Shown here in pieces: positions 27,146 to 35,269 of a stretch of 56,175 bases of DNA (its first letter is position 1; each line of letters opens with the position of its first letter). This DNA comes from CAZSBG01 sp964605145 (lineage in GTDB: Bacteria > Zhuqueibacterota > Zhuqueibacteria > Thermofontimicrobiales > Thermofontimicrobiaceae). The position numbers and the translations under genes are program-made. The notes under the pieces were generated by a model. The model did not search any database and was not told where the DNA came from. It was given only the letters and a program-made list of their open reading frames with translations. The DNA lies in the NCBI GenBank assembly GCA_964605145.1, contig CAZSBG010000029.1:1-56175 (forward strand). The letters run 5' to 3'.

Positions 27146-27184
27146 AAAAACCTCCCGGAACAATTTTCAGGGAGGTTTTTTTAT
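27146..27184. terminator. Bidirectional intrinsic terminator
   Basis: AAAAACCTCCC (27146-27156) pairs with GGGAGGTTTTT (27170-27180), with a T-run on the plus strand and an A-run making a T-run on the minus strand. It serves both convergent genes, the zinc-ribbon gene and the flavodiiron gene. Confidence 0.88.
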
Positions 27185-27240
27185 TGAGTTAAATATGCAG
27201 TTTTAGTCAACCATTCGAATCAACCTAATATTCAAATCAT

Positions 27241-28404
27241 TTAGTGAATAACCTTTTCAAGATCTTCTGTTATTTGCCCAAGTGTATTTTCATCGGGAAT
27301 GTATTTGATTTTCACAGAATCTAACACGTCAAATCCACAATCACGTAAAAGATTCTCTACCTGATCCACACTCTGGCCACCCCATCCAAACGAACCAAAT
27401 GCAAGACCAATGCGATTTTTCGGCGCCAGCCCGCGAAAATAAGTCAAGAATGAAGCCACGGTCGGCAGCATGTTGTTATTCAGAGTTGGCGAGCCAACGC
27501 AAATATATTCAGCGGTCAGCACCTCTGTCATGATATCAGAAATGTGATTATTCTGAAGATTCAGGAAACTGGTATAATAGCCTTTATTTTCGAATGCGCT
27601 GCCAATGGCACCGGCAATTTTTTCGGTTGATCCCCACATGGTATCGTAAATTATGAGCGCGCGCTTCGTCGTTTTGTTCGCCGCCCATTTATAATACTCC
27701 GCCACAATTTCTGAAATATGTTTGCGCCAGATGAGGCCATGACTCGGCGCAATGGTTTCAATGTCCAGGCAGGAGACTGCATCCAGCGCTTTTTGCACCA
27801 TGGGCCCATACGGCAGCACAATATTCGCGTAATACTTTTTTGCTTCCTCAATGATTATGCTGTGAGGATATTCATCATCAAACCGTTCCGAAGTGGCGAT
27901 GTGTTGACCAAATGCATCATTTGAAAACAATATCTTATCCAATTCTGAATAGCAGACCATATTATCAGGCCAGTGAACCATTCGCGTGAGTGTAAATTGA
28001 AGCTTCCGTTTTCCGATGTCCAGGGTGTCACCTGTTTTTACCACATGAAAATCCCATTCTTTTTTATAATGGTCTCTCAGACCCTTCTCTCCATTGGGCG
28101 AGGTAATAATTTTCAAATCCTCATTCGATTCCATTAATTTGGGCAATCCGCCTGAATGATCCATTTCCACGTGATTGGCGATAACATACTCAATCTTTGC
28201 AGGATCGACCAGGGCTGATATCCGCTCCATCATATCATCGTGCAAATAGTGTTTCACGGTATCAATCAGCGTAATTTTTTCATCGAGAATCAAATATGCA
28301 TTGTACGTGGAGCCGCGTTGGGTCAAATAACCGTGAAAATTTCTCAATCCCCAGTCAATAGCGCCAACCCAGTAAACGTCATCTGTCAATTTAATCGGTT
28401 TCAT
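27241..28404 (-). CDS. Flavodiiron protein (FprA-type O2/NO reductase)
   Basis: 387 aa. Metallo-beta-lactamase domain (1-250) with all diiron ligands: His78, Glu80, Asp82 in NHVEMDHSGG, His144 in HWPDNM, Asp163 in SNDAF and His222 in PSHGLIW. A flavodoxin domain follows (about 255-387; IIYDTMWGSTEKIA binds the FMN phosphate). This two-domain form reduces O2 to water or NO to N2O, with electrons from rubredoxin or a reductase; no rubredoxin gene is adjacent. Its neighbour upstream is the membrane ferredoxin and the quinol NO reductase. GAGGAG precedes ATG 28404; a likely promoter is TTGATT (28489-28494), 16 bp, TATATT (28467-28472). Confidence 0.93.
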   Translation of the reverse strand: MKPIKLTDDVYWVGAIDWGLRNFHGYLTQRGSTYNAYLILDEKITLIDTVKHYLHDDMMERISALVDPAKIEYVIANHVEMDHSGGLPKLMESNEDLKIITSPNGEKGLRDHYKKEWDFHVVKTGDTLDIGKRKLQFTLTRMVHWPDNMVCYSELDKILFSNDAFGQHIATSERFDDEYPHSIIIEEAKKYYANIVLPYGPMVQKALDAVSCLDIETIAPSHGLIWRKHISEIVAEYYKWAANKTTKRALIIYDTMWGSTEKIAGAIGSAFENKGYYTSFLNLQNNHISDIMTEVLTAEYICVGSPTLNNNMLPTVASFLTYFRGLAPKNRIGLAFGSFGWGGQSVDQVENLLRDCGFDVLDSVKIKYIPDENTLGQITEDLEKVIH

Positions 28405-28522
28405 CGAGTTCTCCTCAGTAAATTCATTTTATGATCGCGTTTTGTTTTCATTAATTCGCTGCCTATAATATAATATTGCACAAGCAAAAATCAATATATT
28501 TTTACTTGAAATGAAAAGCCAT

Positions 28523-28549
28523 AAAAAAAGCAGCCGGTTAAGGGCTGCT
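28523..28549 (-). terminator. Intrinsic terminator of the membrane ferredoxin gene
   Basis: Read on the minus strand, AGCAGCC (28549-28543) pairs with GGCTGCT (28535-28529), followed by T7. It separates the membrane ferredoxin gene from the flavodiiron gene, so the latter needs its own promoter. Confidence 0.8.
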
Positions 28550-28587
28550 CTGATGAGTTGTAATCAAAAAAGATTGGCGTTTAAAAA

Positions 28588-29895
28588 TCAAATCCGGGCC
28601 ACGCCAAGGAAAACGGTGTGCAACACAACAATCAAAACGACAAAAAATGATCGTGCGTTTGTCGGTTTCATCTTCAAATAATTGTACTCAAGCGAACTAT
28701 ACTTGCACGAAGCCAGGCAGTCTCCGCATAACGTGCAGGTAATGCCGGGACGTCGGTTTTTAATATCCGCTTTGGTCAACGAATTATAGCGGCAGACAAG
28801 GCTGCAGGCGTTGCATTCTGTGCATGACTTATTGATTCGAATCCGAAACGGCGATATTTTCCCAAACCATGTTGCCAGCACGCCAATGGGGCAATACGTG
28901 ATGCAATGTGTCATCGCGCCTTTTTTTCGCGACCAGAAAACCATAACGCCAACACCGCCGATGCCAAAAAGCAGTCCAAGAATTGTAGCGACCACCGTGG
29001 AAACACCGGCCGTACGCAGCAGAACGGTCGCTAAAATCATAAAAACCAAAATTCCCAATTGAACCGTGCGCCTCCAGGCAGGAAGCGCCTCCGGTCGCTT
29101 TTGCGCATTCGAAGCCATGCTATCCCATGCGCCAACGTAACAAAGATGGCTGCACCAGGCAGGTCCGACCAGGGCAAGAGTGGACAAAAACAGAATCGGC
29201 ATGAAGAATCGCTCCCCGCGGAAAATGGGGCCGCTTAAAATCATCGCAGGAACCGGCAAGTGCAAATCGCCGGTCATCAGCATTTTATCGACGCCAAGCA
29301 ATCCCAAAATTAATTGTGAGAAAAACACAATCGAAAAAAGGAGCCAGATTCGCTGACGCCACTCTGCTGTTTGGTGCGTATCCATCATTTTTCCGGTAAT
29401 CCAACTGGCGTACAGCGCAAGGGCGAAAATCTGAATCCAGCCGAATCCGGGGAAGAACCTGTCCAGCAGCAGCATGGGCATCTGTACTTTCACCTGCACA
29501 ATACCCAAAAACAGAATGGTTAGTAGAAATGCTACGCTGCCGTGAGTATCAAACTGGCCTTCCTCACCATACCGTTTTTTCAATCCTTTTGTTTGAAAAA
29601 CAAGCGCCGAAAGCGCAGTGGAAAGCGCCACTGCACCGAGGATAATCGCCAGACGTGTCCACGATTCTCCTTCGGCTTGACGAATTTGAATGATTCGCAT
29701 CGCAGTCCGAATCCACTCGACACTGGCGGCAATCAGTAAAAATTGAACTGTTATGGCCGCCCACCGGCGTCGAATTAAAAGCAGAAATAGAGCTAAAAAA
29801 CTGAATGCAACCAGGCCATTTTCCCCGGCGCGCGAAAAATGTGCTGCCATGAGCAAGCAGGAAAAAATGACCGGTAATAATCGAATGAGGTTCAA
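28588..29895 (-). CDS. NapH/NosR-type membrane 4Fe-4S protein
   Basis: 435 aa from TTG 29895, with AAAGGAG ten bases upstream. About ten membrane segments; the half-motifs CSHLCYVGAWD and CITYCPIGVL are the cytoplasmic Cys pairs typical of NapH/NosR/CcoG proteins. Two [4Fe-4S] motifs close the protein: CTECNACSLVC (about 363-373) and CTLCGDCLASC (about 394-404). Such proteins move electrons from or to the quinone pool in nitrogen-oxide or oxidase systems. It lies downstream of the NO reductase and cupin genes on the same strand (202-bp gap), suggesting service to NO detoxification. The electron partner is not identified. Confidence 0.8.
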   Translation of the reverse strand: MNLIRLLPVIFSCLLMAAHFSRAGENGLVAFSFLALFLLLIRRRWAAITVQFLLIAASVEWIRTAMRIIQIRQAEGESWTRLAIILGAVALSTALSALVFQTKGLKKRYGEEGQFDTHGSVAFLLTILFLGIVQVKVQMPMLLLDRFFPGFGWIQIFALALYASWITGKMMDTHQTAEWRQRIWLLFSIVFFSQLILGLLGVDKMLMTGDLHLPVPAMILSGPIFRGERFFMPILFLSTLALVGPAWCSHLCYVGAWDSMASNAQKRPEALPAWRRTVQLGILVFMILATVLLRTAGVSTVVATILGLLFGIGGVGVMVFWSRKKGAMTHCITYCPIGVLATWFGKISPFRIRINKSCTECNACSLVCRYNSLTKADIKNRRPGITCTLCGDCLASCKYSSLEYNYLKMKPTNARSFFVVLIVVLHTVFLGVARI

Positions 29896-30097
29896 GCGAA
29901 TAATTCTCCTTTATAAACTTAAAATCACAGATGCCAAATAACAAATAAATTCCAAAAGTCAATCTGTCAATTTTCAAACGTATTTTGAAATGAATTCAAC
30001 AATTAGATTGCAGGATATTTGGACATTGAAATTTTTCTTTTTGATAATTATTTGTGATTTATTATTTGGTACTTACTATTTTTAAAAAGGACTGTCA

Positions 30098-30445
30098 TCA
30101 TCCCCGAATCATAATCAGCAACATTTTAAACGATTTTTTCGCCGTGACCGCATGGGGAATATCCGCCGGCATGAGCACGGTTTCTCCGTTTTTCGCGAGC
30201 AATATTTTCCCACCGATTTTCAATTCTGCTTCGCCATCAATAATTTGCACAACGGCATCGAACGGCGCTGAATGTTCGCTGAGTCCCTGGCCGGCATCGA
30301 ACGCGAAAAGGGTGAGCGTACCGCTGCTGTTTTTCAGTATTTCCCGGCTCACAACGGAATTTGAAGAGTATTCGATCAATTCATTTAGTTGAACAGCTTC
30401 CGAGGATGGAAGTTTCGAAGAATTATTTGGAGTATTTTGTTTCAT
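30098..30445 (-). CDS. Cupin-domain protein
   Basis: 115 aa, a single cupin fold: SGTLTLFAFDAGQGLSEHSA is the first motif (His in SEHSA), DAVVQIIDGEAELKIGGK the second, and VLMPADIPHAVTA the third. The usual metal set is G-x5-H-x-H-x4-E, but here only one His of the pair is present, so the metal site may be incomplete. It is 73 bp downstream of the quinol NO reductase on the same strand. Cupins next to norB/norZ genes occur in several denitrifiers; their role is unproven. Confidence 0.85.
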   Translation of the reverse strand: MKQNTPNNSSKLPSSEAVQLNELIEYSSNSVVSREILKNSSGTLTLFAFDAGQGLSEHSAPFDAVVQIIDGEAELKIGGKILLAKNGETVLMPADIPHAVTAKKSFKMLLIMIRG

Positions 30446-30479
30446 TGTATACCTGCTGTTTTAATAGTGACAGAATAAT

Positions 30480-30510
30480 GAGCGCTGCGATTCAAACGAA
30501 ACCAGCGCTC
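30480..30510. terminator. Hairpin between the NO reductase and cupin genes
   Basis: GAGCGCTG (30480-30487) and CAGCGCTC (30503-30510) are perfectly complementary. On the minus strand, in which these genes run, no T-run follows, so it is more likely an mRNA-processing or attenuation hairpin than a full stop. Confidence 0.5.
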
Positions 30511-30518
30511 TTTTCAAA

Positions 30519-32759
30519 TTATGCTTTTTTACTTAAAAACGACAACCAAACAGCGCGCACTAAAAATACAAATAGAATAATGGCGCCTGCTGCAAAAATC
30601 AAATCCGGCGCGATGCGCATCCATGAAAATGTTTGTATGGCTTTACTTGTGGCGATTTCAGGACTGCGCGCATACCATAGTCCATGTTTAACAGCGTAGT
30701 AAAATTGATAAAATCCGGATGGAATTAAACTGAACAGCAACATCGCCATTAATCCGCCATTCAACCCCCAGAAACTCCATTTCAACAAATTATCGGACCA
30801 GGATGCTTTGGAAACAATATGTCTAACAGAAAATAGCATTAATGCAATGGCCAATAATCCATAAACGCCAAACATGGCCGCATGCCCGTGAATAGGCGTG
30901 GTGTTAATTCCCTGGATGTAGTAAAGCACGATTGGGGGATTTATCATAAATCCGAAAACGCCGGCTCCGAGCATGTTCCAGAATGCGACTGAAACAAAGA
31001 AATAAATGGGCCATTTAAAAGGGAATTTACTGCCTCCCATTTTCACGACTCTCATATTGTGGACCGATTCAAAGGCCAGCAAAGTGAGCGGCACTACTTC
31101 CAGCGCTGAAAATACAGCGCCCAGCGCAATGATGGGCGACGGAGAACCGGAGAAGTAAAGATGATGAAACGTTCCGATGACGCCGCTTCCCAGGTAGAGA
31201 AAAATGCTGAAATAAATTGTCTTCAAAGCAAAATTCCTGCTGACAGCGCCGATGTGACTCAAAATGAACGCCATAAAAACGGTGGCAAATACTTCGAAGA
31301 ATCCTTCCACCCACAGATGAACCACCCACCAGCGCCAGTATTCTGCAACTGATAAATGACTTCCCTGTCCGTACATCAGCCCGGCCATATAAAAAAGCGG
31401 AATGGCAATAGCGCTGAACAGAAGCAGATGGGTAATGCCACCGAAATCTTTTTCTTCCGATAATGCAGGGCGAATCGCGCGAACCACCAGGAACAGCCAG
31501 ATGATCATTCCAGCAATCAGCAGTAGCTGCCAGACACGACCGAGTTCGATATATTCATATCCCTGGTGTCCCAGGAGGAAGTTGTTTGCGCTCATTTTGC
31601 CGGTCACCGAAAGCCAGGTTCCAACCAGCGTTCCGCCCAGCACAACCGCAACAGCACCCAAAAGAACAGTGACCAGTGTTCCCTGTCTTTTCGGCTCTTT
31701 ACCGACAAATGGCCCGATGAAAAGCCCGGCCGCTAAAAAGCATGTCGCAATCCAGAAAATGGCCAATTGTAAATGCCATGTTCTCGCAATTGCATAGGGC
31801 AGAATGTTTGCAAGGGGAATTCCAAAGAAATAGGTTCCTTCAACCGTGTAATGGCCGGTAATGGCTCCCATTGCAATTTGTAATATGAACAAAATTATCG
31901 CGATGATGAAATACGGTAAAATCGCTTTTTGACTGCCGGTGGGCTTTGGCTCATCCAGTTGGTCTCGCAGTTTTGCTTCATAATCATCTTCCCGCATGTA
32001 CTTCAGGTAAACAAAGAGAACCACTGCGATAACAAGAATCAACAGCATCACACTTACGATGGACCAAATAAGGGCGTCCGGGATGGGTTCATTTCCCACC
32101 AATGGATCGTACGGCCAGTTTGTAGTATATGTGTAATCTTTATCCAATCGATCCGTGCCGGCCGCCCAGGCTAACCAGGCAAAAAAGGCGGTTACCACGC
32201 GTCCCTGTTCGTTGGTTTGAACAATACCAGGCTGCAACCCCATGCTTTCGTTGCCGTTGCGGAACAGTTCGGTATAATATTGAGTGAGCGATTTGAAAGC
32301 CTCTGCCTGTGAAGGCGTGAAAATCAATGTTCCGGAGTTTACATCGTACCTGTTGGTTTTCACTTCTTCAGTTACCAGCGCCTGCAATTCTCCCCGGACT
32401 CCAGAAGAAAGTAATTCAAAATCTTTTTGGGTAAATGAAGCGGCTCTCGCTTCATCGAGGCCGTTATGCTTCGCTGCAAGGTAAAGCCCCATCCTGTGCA
32501 AATAGTCTGCGGACCAATCCGGCGCTAAGTATGATCCATGTCCCCAGATTGTCCCGATATGCTGGCCACCGCGACTGAAGTAGTAATTTTGGCCAGCCAT
32601 GACATCCTCCCCTGTGAAAATCACTTCCCCGGACTCTGTCTTGATGACTGCTGGAATTGGCGGCTTTTCCTTTTTTATCAGGTAACCACCGAAAATAAGG
32701 ACAGCAAACGCCAGCACCAATAAGAATAACAGCACTGCGCGAATCCTTGGATTACTCAT
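30519..32759 (-). CDS. norZ: Quinol-dependent nitric oxide reductase (qNOR, NorZ type)
   Basis: 746 aa, 14 membrane segments. The hydrophilic N-domain (about 35-225, GEVIFTGEDVMAGQNYYFSR; GGQHIGTIWGHGSYLAPDW) replaces cytochrome-c NorC as in quinol-fed enzymes. In the catalytic part, WHLQLAIFW (about 326) and PIHGHAAMFGVYG (about 623) hold haem ligands, while HLWVEGFFEVF (about 476) and GTFHHLYFSG (about 531) supply the non-haem iron His and Glu. It reduces 2 NO to N2O with quinol. GGAGG precedes ATG 32759. An Fnr-type box lies about 99 bp upstream of the start codon. Complete nitrite/nitrous-oxide reductases are not in the window, so NO detoxification is as likely as denitrification. Confidence 0.95.
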   Translation of the reverse strand: MSNPRIRAVLLFLLVLAFAVLIFGGYLIKKEKPPIPAVIKTESGEVIFTGEDVMAGQNYYFSRGGQHIGTIWGHGSYLAPDWSADYLHRMGLYLAAKHNGLDEARAASFTQKDFELLSSGVRGELQALVTEEVKTNRYDVNSGTLIFTPSQAEAFKSLTQYYTELFRNGNESMGLQPGIVQTNEQGRVVTAFFAWLAWAAGTDRLDKDYTYTTNWPYDPLVGNEPIPDALIWSIVSVMLLILVIAVVLFVYLKYMREDDYEAKLRDQLDEPKPTGSQKAILPYFIIAIILFILQIAMGAITGHYTVEGTYFFGIPLANILPYAIARTWHLQLAIFWIATCFLAAGLFIGPFVGKEPKRQGTLVTVLLGAVAVVLGGTLVGTWLSVTGKMSANNFLLGHQGYEYIELGRVWQLLLIAGMIIWLFLVVRAIRPALSEEKDFGGITHLLLFSAIAIPLFYMAGLMYGQGSHLSVAEYWRWWVVHLWVEGFFEVFATVFMAFILSHIGAVSRNFALKTIYFSIFLYLGSGVIGTFHHLYFSGSPSPIIALGAVFSALEVVPLTLLAFESVHNMRVVKMGGSKFPFKWPIYFFVSVAFWNMLGAGVFGFMINPPIVLYYIQGINTTPIHGHAAMFGVYGLLAIALMLFSVRHIVSKASWSDNLLKWSFWGLNGGLMAMLLFSLIPSGFYQFYYAVKHGLWYARSPEIATSKAIQTFSWMRIAPDLIFAAGAIILFVFLVRAVWLSFLSKKA

Positions 32760-32823
32760 GAGTAACCTCCATTTTGTTAAATGTGAATAAATTAGTTTAG
32801 TAGGAGTAACTAAAATTCTGTAT

Positions 32824-32865
32824 AATTTACAAATTTCACATCCTAAACACCTTGACTAAAGTCAA
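32824..32865 (-). promoter_or_regulatory. Fnr/Crp-family-box promoter before norZ
   Basis: Palindrome TTGACTAAAGTCAA at 32852-32865; its centre is 41.5 bp upstream of a predicted start at 32817, and TAAATT (TANNNT) occupies exactly the -12 to -7 positions (32829-32824). This is the class II activator geometry. The remainder of the gap (32866-33177) shows nothing further. Confidence 0.72.
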
Positions 32866-33177
32866 TCATCACAAAAAAATTTCAATGAGGCACCCGATCC
32901 CGGTCTTCGACTTTTAAGTTGACACGATACTGAATAATCCAAAGACTAAATTAATTCTATCTTTCCGATTTAACGGAATTGCAATTAGTCCAATTCAAAC
33001 ATGAATTGTGCTGAAATGAGTGGTGGAATGGATTGTAACGCCATGCTTTTTTCACCAACCTTCAGACTACAAAAAAATATCTCTACAGTGACCGTTTGGC
33101 TCGCGATTGAGTTTAATAAACATTTCGGCCCTTCTCCGATACCGCTTTTCCATGACCATCATATAAGACTAATTTTT

Positions 33178-34422
33178 TCAAAAACTGTATTTCACTTTGG
33201 CGTAAACCATATCATTTTTATCATATTGGCCGAACCAGCCATTGCCGTTGCCTGTAAAAATATTTACTCCCAACAGGATTTCGAACCCATCGGTAAAATC
33301 ATACGTGAGCCTGGGGCGAATCAGCGCATCTTCAAAATTGAAATCATAATACATGAAAAGTTGCAGATTCAGCGTCTCACGCATGAAGTCCCTGGAGGCA
33401 AGAAAAGTAGCCGTGTTCTGAAACTCATCCTGGTAAATTTCGCTCTCATAATTCAGAATAGCTTCCTGAATGAATTGTCCGCTCAACTTTATATCCCACA
33501 ACGAATAATCCAGACCTAAAAGATAGTGCAGGTAGTTTTTTTCAACAACGCCTTCTTGCAGAACCGGATTCATGCTGTTCAAATTTTTGCCGTCATAAAA
33601 GGCGCCTTCACCACGTAGCACCCACGCGCCCAATGTCGTACTAAAACTGCCACCTGCCATTGTCAGGCAGTGATGTTCCGGTAAAAGAGTAATTCCGGTG
33701 ATCGTCTGAGTTGCAGGATCGATTGTTTTACTCATGTGATAAGCCGGATGGTCGTCCCATAAATATCCGCCAATGATTTCAAAATCGATACGACTTGTCA
33801 ATGCTGAATATTTGAAGGCAAGTTCACTGTTTTCAATTTTGGATTTGACCTCTGAATTCGAATAATCGAACGAAGGCTCAATGGGAAAATCAATCATTTT
33901 AGGCGCCCACCTGCTGCCGCTTTCAGGGAAGATTGTCGGTTGAAATCTCGGCAACCACACGAATTCAATGGAATGATTCCCGAGATAATAATTAATTTTA
34001 AACGCATTGACTCCGATTCGAATTTCCTCAAAATCCGGTAGTAAAAATTCACTCAAATCTTTTGGAGAAATCACATCGGTAATAAAAACACCATCCGCTT
34101 TTCCCCAAATAATTTGCTGCTTTCCAATTCGGATATCAACATTTCCGAAAAACATATCCAGGTATGCCTGACGCAGCTTTAATTCAATTTCCCGACCCGG
34201 ATATTGATAAACATAAGGATTTACAAATAATCCTACTCTTTCACGGCCATGCTGCAATTGCAGATCCAGCGTATTTTGCTGAATGGAATATTCGCCTGTC
34301 TCTGTTAAAATTCCGAGATATGTGCGGCCATATCCGTGGAAAGTCAGTCCCTGGGCTTGCAACTCCAAACCGGAAAACGCCAGCAACGTAATAAGAAGAA
34401 ATACTGCTTTTTTAGAAATCAT
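33178..34422 (-). CDS. Outer-membrane beta-barrel protein (DUF1302-like)
   Basis: 414 aa. Signal peptide 1-23 (ends ELQAQG). Alternating amphipathic strands throughout: FHGYGRTYLGILTETGEYS, IRIGKQQIIWGKADG, SPKDLSEFLLPDFEEIR, and a C-terminal strand MVYAKVKYSF ending in Phe, as expected for BAM substrates. The order VDIRIGKQQIIWGKADGVF resembles DUF1302 barrels. Its ATG is 1 bp after the stop of the LolA-like gene (TAAaATG), so the two are translationally coupled. As the outer-membrane member of an operon with an MMPL exporter and a LolA-like carrier, it is a candidate exit or acceptor for the transported lipid or lipoprotein. Confidence 0.82.
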   Translation of the reverse strand: MISKKAVFLLITLLAFSGLELQAQGLTFHGYGRTYLGILTETGEYSIQQNTLDLQLQHGRERVGLFVNPYVYQYPGREIELKLRQAYLDMFFGNVDIRIGKQQIIWGKADGVFITDVISPKDLSEFLLPDFEEIRIGVNAFKINYYLGNHSIEFVWLPRFQPTIFPESGSRWAPKMIDFPIEPSFDYSNSEVKSKIENSELAFKYSALTSRIDFEIIGGYLWDDHPAYHMSKTIDPATQTITGITLLPEHHCLTMAGGSFSTTLGAWVLRGEGAFYDGKNLNSMNPVLQEGVVEKNYLHYLLGLDYSLWDIKLSGQFIQEAILNYESEIYQDEFQNTATFLASRDFMRETLNLQLFMYYDFNFEDALIRPRLTYDFTDGFEILLGVNIFTGNGNGWFGQYDKNDMVYAKVKYSF

Positions 34423-34423
34423 T

Positions 34424-35209
34424 TTACAACCCCCTCTTCATCATTCGCTCGGTGAACATGGTGTCAGAAACACCGGTATCGACTTTCACGTTTTCAAGCA
34501 GCATATCTGTCGTATGATCTTTCTGGACATTGTGCATTTGACTGTGCAGAATCAGCCAGTAATCCTTAATTTTTTCATAATTATTTACCGACAAGGTTTT
34601 GAGATGGTCTCCATCTTCATCATAAAATTCCTTTTTTAATCCAATCCATTTGTCTTTTATGATCCATGTGACTGTTCGTGAGTACATATAATCTTCGTCT
34701 TTGGGAATACTCTCCACCACATAACAATCTTCCCCCTCAAACTTTTCTTCGCGTAATAATTTGTGCGTATCTTCCGTGGGATGCCGATCACCCAAATCGT
34801 CATAGGTGAAACCCGACCCCATGAAATAATCGCTCTTGCTATCGCTGGAAATTCGTTTCACTCGTTTCAGGGCCGGCAGGTAAATCCACTGATCATCGTC
34901 TCGTCCTTCTTCATCGTAACTCCAGTTCATAAAAGAAGTATTGTGTACATCTGCCGGGGAAATGAAAAACATGGTCTTTTTTTCTTCTGTACCATAATCT
35001 TTCAGAAATTGCTTGATTTCACGCACCCGTTTATCACCGCGGGAATTAATCAATGTCATGGTAAGTTCACCAGTCTGATCTTTTCCTTCCGGGCGGTTAT
35101 AAACGTTCTGAATTATTTGCAAGCCTGTGATTTTTCCCTGAGAAAATAGTACTACTGGAAATATGAACACCATCGTCAGCACAAAACGAATAATTTTCTG
35201 GTTTAACAT
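34424..35209 (-). CDS. LolA-like outer-membrane lipoprotein-sorting protein
   Basis: 261 aa. Signal peptide (1-24, ends LFSQG). The mature domain has the LolA-like (PF17131-type) half-barrel with GKDQTGELTMTLINSRGDKR, FLKDYGTEEKKTMFFISPAD, DDQWIYLPALKRVKRI, GSGFTYDDLGDRHPTED and YSRTVTWIIKDKW. LolA relatives carry acylated cargo through the periplasm in a hydrophobic groove. AAGGAGG lies just before ATG 35209. It sits between the MMPL exporter and the barrel, consistent with a relay from inner to outer membrane. Cargo is not known. Confidence 0.85.
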   Translation of the reverse strand: MLNQKIIRFVLTMVFIFPVVLFSQGKITGLQIIQNVYNRPEGKDQTGELTMTLINSRGDKRVREIKQFLKDYGTEEKKTMFFISPADVHNTSFMNWSYDEEGRDDDQWIYLPALKRVKRISSDSKSDYFMGSGFTYDDLGDRHPTEDTHKLLREEKFEGEDCYVVESIPKDEDYMYSRTVTWIIKDKWIGLKKEFYDEDGDHLKTLSVNNYEKIKDYWLILHSQMHNVQKDHTTDMLLENVKVDTGVSDTMFTERMMKRGL

Positions 35210-35269
35210 GATAAACCTCCTTGATTTGAAATGGTTTAATTACAATTAATTTTTTTGTATCAAATATTT

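Noticed and set aside
33001..33519. Plus-strand ORF between norZ and the barrel gene
   Set aside because: It mostly overlaps the 3' end of the DUF1302-like barrel gene in antisense and carries no recognisable motif; the gap contains a promoter instead.
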